Part shown: piece after piece, positions 7,367-15,717 of the stretch | Numbering within the stretch: position 1 is the first letter of the stretch | Layout: each line of letters opens with the position of its first letter | DNA from: Vibrio xiamenensis | GTDB taxonomy: Bacteria > Pseudomonadota > Gammaproteobacteria > Enterobacterales > Vibrionaceae | Reading direction: 5' to 3' | Assembly: GCF_900100015.1 (NCBI RefSeq) | Contig: NZ_FNDD01000026.1 | Coordinates: forward strand, 1-64,000 | Length of the DNA: 64,000 bases | Position numbers and translations under genes: made by a program | The notes under the pieces: model-generated | Told to the model about the DNA's origin: nothing | Seen by the model: the letters and a program-made list of their open reading frames with translations, nothing else | Databases searched by the model: none

Positions 7367-8218
7367 TCACATTACACCGATGTTTTTTGTATAACGGCAT
7401 CTTGGATAGGCAGAGCACCCATAAAACGCCCGACCTTTGTTGTCCCCTCTTTTCGCGGTGCGCTTTACCAGTGTTGAATGGCAGCTTGGACAGATAAGTT
7501 CAGGCTCAGCAGGTAACTCAGCTTTCGTTTTCGCCTCAGTTCGGCAATGTTGTGCAAGTTCAATCATATTGACGAGATCGCCACCATTTATCAGCCATAG
7601 CTTTTTATCCAAGGCGTATTTCACCGCTTCAGAGGTAAAGTCACCTGACGTTACCACGATCATCTTGCTGGCACTGTGTTCTATCATTACGGCATACATC
7701 TCTCGCAATATCGGAATGCCCACTTTGCGAGTCTTCCAATGCGTGCATTGTACTAGTGTCAGTTCCCCATCTTTTCTCATCCATATATCAACGCCACCGT
7801 CAGGCTTTTGAGAGAACGCTTGTTTAACTTCATAGCCTTGCTGCTTAAAGAATTCTCCGATATAGCTTTCAAACTCTAACCATGTCAGGCTTTTTAATGG
7901 CTCTGTTGTGCCTCGATGGGCTATTTCGGATGTTGTCGAAGAAAACTGGCGCCGTCTTTTGAATTGCTTAATAAACGCGATAGGAGTTGGAACTAAGAAG
8001 AGAAAAGTGAGATAAGGAGCGATTAGGCTTAGGTTTGGCGCTATGGCATCAAAAACCAAATTCCCTGTACCCTTGGCTAAGGCAGGCAGCACAACACTCA
8101 AACTAATATAGACAATGGCAGCGACAATGAGACTGAGCCACCACGGCGCATCCATAAGATGCCAAATAATCCCATCATTCTTTTTTGCCATGATTTCGCC
8201 CGCCCATTCGATATGCAT
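7367..8218 (-). CDS. Membrane-anchored Mrr-like restriction endonuclease with zinc ribbon
   Basis: A 283-residue protein; an alternative start at 8191 (MAKKND) would remove nine residues. Two hydrophobic segments lie at about residues 26-50 and 60-85. The Mrr-type nuclease domain follows: E in LEFESYIGEFF, D in GGVDIWM and Q in LVQCTHWK, with the usual VQCK lysine shifted. VVTSGDFTSEA is also typical of this family. The C-terminus has a topoisomerase-type zinc ribbon (CPSCH...CSAYPRC). Likely a membrane-bound DNA cleaving or quality-control enzyme, possibly acting on incoming DNA (inference). Confidence 0.75.
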   Translation of the reverse strand: MHIEWAGEIMAKKNDGIIWHLMDAPWWLSLIVAAIVYISLSVVLPALAKGTGNLVFDAIAPNLSLIAPYLTFLFLVPTPIAFIKQFKRRRQFSSTTSEIAHRGTTEPLKSLTWLEFESYIGEFFKQQGYEVKQAFSQKPDGGVDIWMRKDGELTLVQCTHWKTRKVGIPILREMYAVMIEHSASKMIVVTSGDFTSEAVKYALDKKLWLINGGDLVNMIELAQHCRTEAKTKAELPAEPELICPSCHSTLVKRTAKRGDNKGRAFYGCSAYPRCRYTKNIGVM

Positions 8219-8329
8219 ATTGAAACATATTAAATTTGCGATAGCTTCGACTTACGCCTCAATTCTTTTTGTTAACGACTGGAATACGGTGATTTATCAA
8301 ACTCTAAGTCTCAAAACTTACCCCACTTG

Positions 8330-8375
8330 CCCCACCTCCCCCACTTAATCAGTGAGGCAAGTGGGGGAGGTGGGG
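8330..8375. repeat. 17-bp perfect C-rich/G-rich hairpin beyond virE-like gene
   Basis: The left arm 8330-8346 (C-rich, almost pure pyrimidine) pairs perfectly with 8359-8375 around a 12-base loop; CCCCACTTG just left repeats part of the arm. It is sharply GC-rich in an AT-rich setting and lacks an immediate T-tract on either strand. It could be a terminator for the VirE-like gene, a replication structure, or a G-quadruplex-prone site. Confidence 0.7.
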
Positions 8376-8388
8376 TTAATTTGGCAAC

Positions 8389-9639
8389 TTACTGAAATGG
8401 AATGTGGGGAGTAACCGTTGGGAACAAGTATTGGTTGTAGCCGTTTTTCAGTTTCTTCTTAATTCGTCCTTCTTTATGGAGCTGATTCAGTGCTTTGCCA
8501 AGCACACTGCCCTTTGAAGCATCGATTCGTAACAGCTCACACACTTGTTTAGTAGAAAGCCACTCTTTTGCTTTGCCGTGACAGTCAGCTAAGTGGTCAT
8601 TCAATAAGTTGTACCAGTTCCCTTTGTCTACATACTTAGCGGATTCCTGTGAGACTTGCGCTTGTAACGCGGCAGGTAACATCCAAGGATGATGTTTGAC
8701 CATAAACTGGTGTTTCACCTCTAACCAGAACTGACGCAGTTTCTCAGGCTCTTTGAGGGTTAACTCCCCTGTTGGCTGATATTCCCATCCAAGAATGTGA
8801 TTCAACGTCTCCATATCCGTTTCATCGACCAATTCAATCACCGCGTAACGAGTGTTCCCTGTCTCGTCTTTTAAGAAGTCCGTGCCGTTGACCGTCGCAA
8901 TCAGATTGGTTTGACGCTCTTTCTTGATGTCAGTACGTGCATAAGGTGGCCTTACCGTATCTTTCGAGCGCGTGACAAACGCTTTCAGTGCCCCTTGGCA
9001 GTTTTTGGTCGAGCGCTCTAACTCGCCAAGTTCGACAATCCAAGAACGAATCACCGATAACACGCTGTCTTTGTTGTCAGGGTTAAGCTCTGCCCCTTCC
9101 AGAAACGCATTAGGCATCACGTTAGCAATGCGCTCTACAAACGCTGTTTTCTTAAATGACTGCTCCCCTTGCAGTACGGGCACCAATTTGGATTTGAAGT
9201 TACCAACAAACAGACATGCTACACAGCCGACTAACCAGTGTAGCAACACCGCATTAGAAAGCTCAGGATGCTTGGCTTTCAGACAGCTTAAGGCGGCGTT
9301 AACCCTTGCTACACCGTCCCACGTTCCATGTAGCCAATCTGCTATTGGGTGATACCGATTCTTTAAAGCTAACGCGCCAAAGTGGTCATCAATGGCACTT
9401 CGAGGCATGGAATAAATCGAAGCGAGAGAAATCAACTCACTGCGCACTTCTTCCTGCGCCCCCGCTAATTGGTTGTCTTTGAAAATATCGGGCTCTAAAG
9501 TCATCCGATTGTGCTTGGCTTCGTATCCGGCGCTATCAAGTAGCGCCTTAAGATTGTCAGCGGTATTGAGCACAATGCGTTGCCCTGATTCTTTGTACTT
9601 TACATGCGGAAAGGCGGGCTCGTTGTCGTCATTAAACAT
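8389..9639 (-). CDS. VirE-family (virulence-associated E) helicase/primase-like protein
   Basis: A 416-residue protein. I chose the ATG at 9639 (MFNDDNEP) because AGGAGGG sits 8 bases upstream; the ORF also opens at 9669. VPVLQGEQSFKKTAF (about residues 160-175) is the variant P-loop, SWIVELGELE (about 205-214) the Walker B-like element, and the later NRTDFL/TGNTRY region fits the VirE domain used by satellites and integrative elements for replication. The C-terminus looks like a winged helix. It overlaps the end of the AlpA-type gene by 8 bp, so both are likely one transcript. The role is likely island replication. Confidence 0.8.
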   Translation of the reverse strand: MFNDDNEPAFPHVKYKESGQRIVLNTADNLKALLDSAGYEAKHNRMTLEPDIFKDNQLAGAQEEVRSELISLASIYSMPRSAIDDHFGALALKNRYHPIADWLHGTWDGVARVNAALSCLKAKHPELSNAVLLHWLVGCVACLFVGNFKSKLVPVLQGEQSFKKTAFVERIANVMPNAFLEGAELNPDNKDSVLSVIRSWIVELGELERSTKNCQGALKAFVTRSKDTVRPPYARTDIKKERQTNLIATVNGTDFLKDETGNTRYAVIELVDETDMETLNHILGWEYQPTGELTLKEPEKLRQFWLEVKHQFMVKHHPWMLPAALQAQVSQESAKYVDKGNWYNLLNDHLADCHGKAKEWLSTKQVCELLRIDASKGSVLGKALNQLHKEGRIKKKLKNGYNQYLFPTVTPHIPFQ

Positions 9640-9874
9640 AGGTGCCCTCCTTTTGTGAGAGGTGGTCACGTTTAGTATGACTTTCTAACCATTGGTCAAG
9701 ATCTTCTTTGAGGTAACGGACAGCGCGGCCAATCTTAATGAAAGGCGGTGCCATGGTGCGGTTTTTACGTTGCCCTTCCATTCGTGATTGGCGTAAGAAA
9801 GAGCGGCTCATTCCAATGTAAGCAGCGGTCTCTTGCTCGGTAAATGCGCGTTTCACAACGGTGCTTGTTGTCAT
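9632..9874 (-). CDS. AlpA-type helix-turn-helix regulator/excisionase
   Basis: An 80-residue protein with a MerR/AlpA-like HTH: FTEQETAAYIGMSRSFLRQSR (residues 11-31), then PPFIKIGRAVRYLKEDLDQWL (44-64), the standard excisionase pattern. AlpA proteins activate integrase/excision or replication genes in satellites such as P4 and Gram-negative PICIs. It has a good AGGAGA site before the ATG and overlaps the start of the VirE-like gene, consistent with a replication/excision module. Confidence 0.85.
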   Translation of the reverse strand: MTTSTVVKRAFTEQETAAYIGMSRSFLRQSRMEGQRKNRTMAPPFIKIGRAVRYLKEDLDQWLESHTKRDHLSQKEGTYV

Positions 9875-9947
9875 GTTGATGTCTCCTGTTGTTCATTGAG
9901 ACTTCAACTTAACCGGTCACAACGTCATATGACGCCAGTAACGACAT

Positions 9948-11024
9948 TCACGACGACGTTAGTTTTTCGGCTTGCTCTGCTTTGACTAATCGACGGACAT
10001 CCACCAATACGTTTTTACGAAATGAATCGTAAGACATGGTGTTTTCACTATCGCCTCGCCCAAACCAAGTGACACTGTCTTGCGTAATACTCTCAACCAC
10101 TAAATCAACGTCATAGTGTCGGTTAAAATCGTGTTGATTAACGTCTTGCCGAAGCATTGCCCAAACCTTATCGGCTCTGGTTTGAGCGTTACGTTGAAGG
10201 ATACGATACGCGATTAATGCAATGGGGTGTGTGAGTAACGGTTGGGTAACCGAACCTAACCGAACATCAGTGCGTTGACTAACCGAATCTAATGGGGCGT
10301 TAACCGAACTTAAGTGCATTGACTCAGTACTTTTAACCGTTGAACCTACCGTTGGGTTAACCGTTGACGTAGTACTCGAAGTGCTTTCGATAACCGAACC
10401 GTAACCGGACACCTTAATGCTTTCAGCGCCAAACACACCTATTAAATCGTCGATATCAATGCGCAGTTGCTCCGGTTTAACCGAAAGAGGTTTGATTTTC
10501 AGTCGCTGACCACCCGTATCAGGGTATTGATTGGCGATTTGTTCAGTTTTTTCATTGGGAATAAGTCGGGAGAGCATTCCAGCGTACTTACCAAGTACAC
10601 TGTTTACGGTTAAGTCAGTACTGATTTCAGTACTAGCAAGAAAAGGTCCTGTGGGTTGTTTAAAACTGGCGTTTTTATAGGAAAAACTCGCTTCCTGAAC
10701 ACCATGAAACGCTTGGTTAACCGAACGCCAACGGTACACACGGTCAGGCTCTAGAATCAATACATCTTCGCAGGTCTGCGTTTCCAGTGAGAGAGTAAAG
10801 CGTTTGGACATCGGCATCGACAAGCGAACAACGCCGCCATAATCGAAAATGGAGACGACGACTCGCTCACTGCGGGAAATATAACCTCCGAAATTCTGAC
10901 CTTGGGTTACTGCACATAACGCCATTAAGTGGTTATTAACGGCGTCAAATACATCCCCTTGCGTGAGATAGGTCTTATCGGTTAGCTCTGACAAATGCAG
11001 GAAACGGCGCTTAAGCGGGTTCAT
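9948..11024 (-). CDS. Island protein of unknown function carrying iteron-like DNA repeats
   Basis: A 358-residue protein with no domain I recognise. The N-terminal 150 residues are mixed and end in beta-like segments. About residues 205-265 form a Ser/Thr/Val-rich low-complexity linker (SSTTSTVNPTVGSTV) whose DNA is the TAACCG repeat cluster. A more conserved-looking C-terminal domain follows (about 265-358). Placement beside AlpA and VirE-like genes, and repeats inside the gene as in lambda O or P22 gp18, make a replication initiator a reasonable inference. It could equally be a regulator. It starts a minus-strand run opposite the helicase gene. Confidence 0.6.
   Translation of the reverse strand: MNPLKRRFLHLSELTDKTYLTQGDVFDAVNNHLMALCAVTQGQNFGGYISRSERVVVSIFDYGGVVRLSMPMSKRFTLSLETQTCEDVLILEPDRVYRWRSVNQAFHGVQEASFSYKNASFKQPTGPFLASTEISTDLTVNSVLGKYAGMLSRLIPNEKTEQIANQYPDTGGQRLKIKPLSVKPEQLRIDIDDLIGVFGAESIKVSGYGSVIESTSSTTSTVNPTVGSTVKSTESMHLSSVNAPLDSVSQRTDVRLGSVTQPLLTHPIALIAYRILQRNAQTRADKVWAMLRQDVNQHDFNRHYDVDLVVESITQDSVTWFGRGDSENTMSYDSFRKNVLVDVRRLVKAEQAEKLTSS
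10247..10407. repeat. Iteron-like TAACCG repeats, candidate island origin
   Basis: Eight copies of TAACCG, several extended to TTAACCGAAC, start at 10247, 10257, 10280, 10301, 10334, 10358, 10391 and 10402. Gaps of 10, 23, 21, 33, 24, 33 and 11 bp are close to whole helical turns, which would put them on one face of DNA. Further copies lie at 10478 and 10718. Three of the gaps are not multiples of three, so the repeat cannot be explained only by a repeated peptide. Confidence 0.55.
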
Positions 11025-11327
11025 AACTCTCTCCCTTTGAGTAATGACTGTCTTAGACGCCGTATTAAATCATCAAAACTACTGTATAAACAACCATGGA
11101 CATGAACAATGTGAACAAACTACCGCATCATAGCTAACTGAATACTTACAGGAGATTAGGCATTCAAATACCAATCTTCTAACAAAACTAAAACCGCCGA
11201 GTTTATTTACACTCTTGCGTTTCATTGGATCGTAGAAACCCAACCTAGCTCAACTGCTTATGTATATCTAATGCGTTACACTACTTGAACTTTTCGAGGC
11301 ATATCAAATTATAACTGGCAGCATACA
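11025..11327. promoter_or_regulatory. Divergent intergenic region of the island
   Basis: No ORF. It must hold promoters for the unknown minus-strand gene and the plus-strand helicase. CTGTATAAACAACCAT at 11082 resembles the left part of a LexA box but lacks the closing CAG, so I do not call it. Confidence 0.4.
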
Positions 11328-14198
11328 ATGACTTTTTGGACACTCACATCAAACCCTTTGGCTCGCTTCTTCAAGAAGGATCTCCTAGTTCAAGTGGATA
11401 ATGATGGGATTAGAGTGCTTCAAGATGAAACAGAAAATCAGTTTTTTTGGGAACAGTTGGATTCACCACCTATGTTTACGCTTGCCCTAGACGGTGGAAA
11501 TTTAAGTTTTACCGCTGAAGGGAAACCATATCGCTATCGTATGCTTGGATATTTACTTCCCTTTAAGTACGCCAAGCATTTTATTACGTTTTGGGGAAAT
11601 AAAAACGCAGAGCGTCTGCAAAGTTTCCTCAGTGACGCTTATTATCAATGCACTGCCACATTTATTAGAGATTCCACAGTAAACAGTATTAGGGCATTCG
11701 TTAACGAAGAAATTCAACGCTGGAAAGGCTGGGATAAAGTTGAAGGTCTATCAGAACAAGCAAAAGAAACAGCGAATAAACTCAGCAACATACATAATTG
11801 GACGTCTTCCGATATCGATAAAATACGGCAGCGTTATCTACAAAAGCAACTTACACACTATCAAGATTTTTTTGATTCGGTGGAGTCGAACCCACTGACC
11901 CAAAAGCAGCGAATTGCTTGTGTGACCGACAATGATAACAACCTTCTCCTTGCTGGCGCTGGAACCGGAAAAACCAGCGTTATGGTCGGTAAAACAGGCT
12001 ATTTAGTGAAAAGTGAGCAAGCTAAACCAAGCGAGATACTCATGCTTGCCTATGGTCGAATTGCCGCATTAGAAATGGACGAACGCATCAAAGAAAAACT
12101 CGGACTAGATGACGTAAAAGCCAGTACGTTTCACAGCCTTGGTATAAAAATCATCTCTGATGTGGAAGGAAAAAAACCGAGTCTATCCAAGCTAGAAGAC
12201 AGCCCTAAAGCCAAAGCAGAATGGATGAATGATCAAATAGAGACACTCATGCGAGACAGTGATTATCGCAAGGCTCTACTCGAATATTTCAGCTCTTATT
12301 ATTACGTTGACAAAAGTCCTTGGGATTTTAGCTCTCAAGGTGCCTACCTCAAATATCTCAATGACAATGACATTCGCTCCATGAGAGGAGAACAAGTCAA
12401 AAGTTTTGGTGAAATGGTCATAGCTAACTGGCTATTTAGAAAGGGGATTAACTATCAATATGAGGCCAAGTATCGAATTGATGTCGCAACAGAAGAGTAT
12501 CGTCAATACGAACCCGACTTTTACCTTCCTGATTACGATATCTATATCGAATATTACGGAACCGATGAAAACGGAAATACTGCCCCCTATGTTAATCAAG
12601 AACGTTACCACCAAAGCATTGCTTGGAAACGTGAAACCCACAAGAAATATGAAACTGGGTATGTGGAAGTGTTTTACCACCAGCACAAAAAGGGCAGGCT
12701 GTTAAATGCATTAGAGCAAGAGCTATTGTCCCGTAACGTTGACGTTAACCCTATTCCTGATGATGTCTTACTCAGCAACTTAGAGAAGATGGGACAAGTG
12801 ACTGAACTCGCTCGATTGCTCACGGCATTGGTCGATATGTACAAAGCCGCCTGTCTAGACGATAGCGGCGTAGAACGGATCATCAATGAATCGCTTGACC
12901 CAAAGCAAACCGAAAAGGCTCTAGAGCTTTTGATGCCGCTCTATCATAGCTATCAAAGATACTTACATGATCATCAAGTTATTGACTTCAATGACATGAT
13001 AGGAAAAGCACTAGATTACGTACAAACCGGCAGATTCAGTTCACCTTGGAAATACCTATTGGTGGATGAATTCCAAGACATTTCAGAGCCAAGAGCAAGA
13101 CTAGTCAAAGCGTTGCGCGATAGTACACCTGGATGTTCGCTATTTTGTGTGGGCGATGATTGGCAAGCCATATATCGGTTCAGTGGTGCAGATGTACGAC
13201 TTACCACCGAGTTTTCCAATTACTTTGGTCCCACGTCTGAAACCACGCTTGATATGACGTTTCGATTCAATAATTCCATTGGTGAAGTCGCGACTCAATT
13301 CGTTACTCAGAACCCTGTCCAATTAAAAAAAGACATTAAATCACTTGTCCAAGTCGATAAACCTGCCGTAAGCGTTATTCGCCAAAGTAGTGATGAAGAG
13401 GGAATGTCTGCTTTAGACAAAGCTCTCACCTCCATAGCAAACCAAGTTATAACCTCAAAACAACCGAGCAAAAATAAAGTGTACTTGCTCGCGCGATATT
13501 GGTATCAGCTTCCAGATATTCATCAACTTAGAACGTTAAAACACCGATATCCGACACTAGAGATAGAGAATCAATCCTTTCATGCTTCAAAAGGTAAAGA
13601 AGCGGAGTACGTTGTTGTTTTAGGGCTAACAACTGGCAAGCATGGTTTCCCATCAGAGAAACAAACCCCGCCACTCGTTGATGCTCTTCTTCCTCAAGGT
13701 GATAAATTCACTCATGCAGAGGAACGAAGATTGTTTTATGTCGCACTGACACGCGCTAAGCACAAAGCTTACCTTTTAGCTGACATGATGGATGCCAGTG
13801 AGTTTGTCACTGAACTATTGAAGAAGAAGTATCCTATAGAGACTGAGGAATTTGATGTATCACTAATCCAATTAGAGGCAGAAAAGATAACCTGTCACAG
13901 TTGCGGAACCGGCATCTTGAGACCAAAGGTTGGGCAGTACGGGAAATTTTTATCATGTTCACTGTATCCACGCTGTAAGCACAAAGAGACCCCCTGCACT
14001 AAATGTGGCAGCCCAATGAGCCGCGATATTAAAGAAGGCTTTCAAGTCTGCATCGATACAAGTTGCGGCGACGAACGTCCTATATGCAAATGTGGGAATG
14101 AAATGAAAATGAGAAATGGTAAGTACGGTAAGTTTTGGAGCTGCTCAACATACCGTAAAAGCGCAGATAAAAACTGCTCCTATAAAGTGAATTGCTAG
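11328..14198 (+). CDS. UvrD/helicase IV-like helicase with inserted nuclease domain and zinc ribbons
   Basis: A 956-residue protein, much longer than helicase IV (about 680). SF1 motifs: GAGTGKT (about 210), YLLVDEFQD (about 577), SFHASKGKEAEYVVVLGL (about 745) and FYVALTRAKHKAYLL (about 803). Between motifs, residues about 361-470 form a PD-(D/E)XK-type insertion (GE...IANWL, PDFYLPDYDIYIEYYG, then a lysine helix). The last 100 residues contain three cysteine clusters like topoisomerase I zinc ribbons. It looks like a helicase-nuclease that processes DNA, probably cargo for defence or island recombination (inference). It is alone on its strand, between two minus-strand groups. Confidence 0.8.
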   Translation: MTFWTLTSNPLARFFKKDLLVQVDNDGIRVLQDETENQFFWEQLDSPPMFTLALDGGNLSFTAEGKPYRYRMLGYLLPFKYAKHFITFWGNKNAERLQSFLSDAYYQCTATFIRDSTVNSIRAFVNEEIQRWKGWDKVEGLSEQAKETANKLSNIHNWTSSDIDKIRQRYLQKQLTHYQDFFDSVESNPLTQKQRIACVTDNDNNLLLAGAGTGKTSVMVGKTGYLVKSEQAKPSEILMLAYGRIAALEMDERIKEKLGLDDVKASTFHSLGIKIISDVEGKKPSLSKLEDSPKAKAEWMNDQIETLMRDSDYRKALLEYFSSYYYVDKSPWDFSSQGAYLKYLNDNDIRSMRGEQVKSFGEMVIANWLFRKGINYQYEAKYRIDVATEEYRQYEPDFYLPDYDIYIEYYGTDENGNTAPYVNQERYHQSIAWKRETHKKYETGYVEVFYHQHKKGRLLNALEQELLSRNVDVNPIPDDVLLSNLEKMGQVTELARLLTALVDMYKAACLDDSGVERIINESLDPKQTEKALELLMPLYHSYQRYLHDHQVIDFNDMIGKALDYVQTGRFSSPWKYLLVDEFQDISEPRARLVKALRDSTPGCSLFCVGDDWQAIYRFSGADVRLTTEFSNYFGPTSETTLDMTFRFNNSIGEVATQFVTQNPVQLKKDIKSLVQVDKPAVSVIRQSSDEEGMSALDKALTSIANQVITSKQPSKNKVYLLARYWYQLPDIHQLRTLKHRYPTLEIENQSFHASKGKEAEYVVVLGLTTGKHGFPSEKQTPPLVDALLPQGDKFTHAEERRLFYVALTRAKHKAYLLADMMDASEFVTELLKKKYPIETEEFDVSLIQLEAEKITCHSCGTGILRPKVGQYGKFLSCSLYPRCKHKETPCTKCGSPMSRDIKEGFQVCIDTSCGDERPICKCGNEMKMRNGKYGKFWSCSTYRKSADKNCSYKVNC

Positions 14199-14238
14199 TA
14201 TGGCGTTAACGACATAAAAGCACACGTCTTAGATGCCA

Positions 14239-15438
14239 CTAACCGATTAATCTAACGGCTTCTGCTGTATGCTCGGGGGCTAAATGCGCGTAGCGTAGTG
14301 TCATTTTTAAATCAGCGTGCCCAAGCAATTCACGAACAATGTTTAAATCCACTCCTGCCATCACTAATTTGCTTGCAAAATGATGCCGCAAGTCATGAAA
14401 CCTGAAATCATAAAGGCCCGCTTCCTTCAACACCGTTTGCCAAGGATGCTGAAAAAACTCGACAGGTTTCCCAAGGTGCTCAAACACAAACACTGCTTCT
14501 GGATTCTGACCTCGCCAATCTTCCAACATGCTATATACAGTGTCATTAAGCGGTATTGTCCGTTTTTTCTTGGATTTGGCATTTTCCGAGCGGATCGTGA
14601 GGTAACGATTAACCATAGAAATGTGCTCCCAACGTAACGTTAACAGCTCCCCTTTTCGCATACCCGTGTGCATTGCCATAATAATTAAAGGCTCAAAGTA
14701 ATCGATAAATTGTCCTAGTTCCGCCTTATTGTGGACTGCCGATCGCTTAGCATCACGTAAGCGGCTATCGCGCTCTTTTACTGCGCTCAATAAGGCTTGC
14801 TCTTCCTCTTGAGATAAGTAGCGAATGCGAGTGTTATCTTCTTTGATAAGTTTGACGTTGTTGAGGTTGTGGGAATCGATAAACTCCCACTCAACGGCGC
14901 GGTTAAACGCCGCTTTAAGCCGGTTAAAAGCGTAGGTAATTGTGGCAGGAGCCTTTCCAGCCTTTCGACGCTCTGTGACCCACTGCTGAAGATCCCAAGC
15001 ACTGATCTCATCTAATGGCTTGTTGATAAGATGCTTAAAGTTATTAGCTACACATTGATAAGACTGCTTTGCCCTTTTGGGATTCATCGCAATCAAATAG
15101 TCTTTATAGTGCTCTTCCAAATACTTGCCAAGCGTTAGGCTCTTGCGCATTTCAAGCCGTTTCGCTTCGTGGCGAGATTCCTGAACATCAACCCCACTTG
15201 CCACTAATCCAGATTTCTCTTTTGCTAAATCACGTGCTTGGGCTGGCGTCAGTGAATCAGCCGAACCAATCAGGTAATTTCGCTGCTTTCCGTTGAGTCG
15301 ATAATAGAGGTAATACTTGATAGAACCTTTGGGAGAAATTCGAGCGTGAAAGCCGCTGATTTCGGTATCATTTAAACGTCCTTGCTCGACGGTGAGAGAC
15401 TTGATAGAGGTATTGGTGATCTTCTGCTTGATAGCCAT
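14239..15438 (-). CDS. Tyrosine integrase of the island
   Basis: A 399-residue integrase with an Arm DNA-binding (DUF4102) N-terminus, a core-binding domain (about residues 95-180) and a catalytic domain. Catalytic residues: R in GMRKGELL, HDLRHHF (HxxR), GHADLK and the nucleophile Y in TLRYAHL. I start it at the ATG at 15438 (MAIKQK), with CAGGA eight bases upstream. An upstream in-frame ATG at 15477 would run through the att repeat at 15455-15469, only 16 bp before the start. It catalyses insertion and, with AlpA-type help, excision of the island. Confidence 0.9.
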   Translation of the reverse strand: MAIKQKITNTSIKSLTVEQGRLNDTEISGFHARISPKGSIKYYLYYRLNGKQRNYLIGSADSLTPAQARDLAKEKSGLVASGVDVQESRHEAKRLEMRKSLTLGKYLEEHYKDYLIAMNPKRAKQSYQCVANNFKHLINKPLDEISAWDLQQWVTERRKAGKAPATITYAFNRLKAAFNRAVEWEFIDSHNLNNVKLIKEDNTRIRYLSQEEEQALLSAVKERDSRLRDAKRSAVHNKAELGQFIDYFEPLIIMAMHTGMRKGELLTLRWEHISMVNRYLTIRSENAKSKKKRTIPLNDTVYSMLEDWRGQNPEAVFVFEHLGKPVEFFQHPWQTVLKEAGLYDFRFHDLRHHFASKLVMAGVDLNIVRELLGHADLKMTLRYAHLAPEHTAEAVRLIG

Positions 15439-15454
15439 AACACATCCTGACGTG

Positions 15455-15469
15455 TAGCAAATATGTAGC
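15455..15469 (+). repeat. Right attachment repeat of the island (att core)
   Basis: TAGCAAATATGTAGC, identical to 1621-1635. It lies just before the integrase start, so the integrase gene's 5' end faces the chromosomal flank. Confidence 0.65.
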
Positions 15470-15596
15470 AGAATCATCGTACCAAGAGAGACTTAGATGA
15501 ACAACCCAGAAGAAACCAAAATTATATAAGATACTGATTATAATAATCTTTAAGTTTATTAATGTTCATTGTGGTTTATAGGAAAACTTTACATCA

Positions 15597-15714
15597 TTCC
15601 ACTGTTAAGGTGTGAGCAACGCAATACCGAAGCTCCCGCATACCACCTTAAACACTAAACGCAACGCATAGCAAAAATGCCACGCGTTGCGAATCACTCT
15701 TAAACAGATTGTTA
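15597..15714 (-). repeat. attC site E with degenerate outer box
   Basis: CTGTTAAGGTGTGAGCAACGC to CAGATTGTTA with a palindromic body, but the left outer box reads CATTCCACTG instead of TAACGCCCTG. The recombining GTTA end is therefore lost, which probably fixes the cassette in place. Confidence 0.75.
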
Positions 15715-15717
15715 AAT

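Noticed and set aside
11082..11097. LexA-box candidate before the helicase gene
   Set aside because: The right half CAG is missing; about 11 of 16 matches only.
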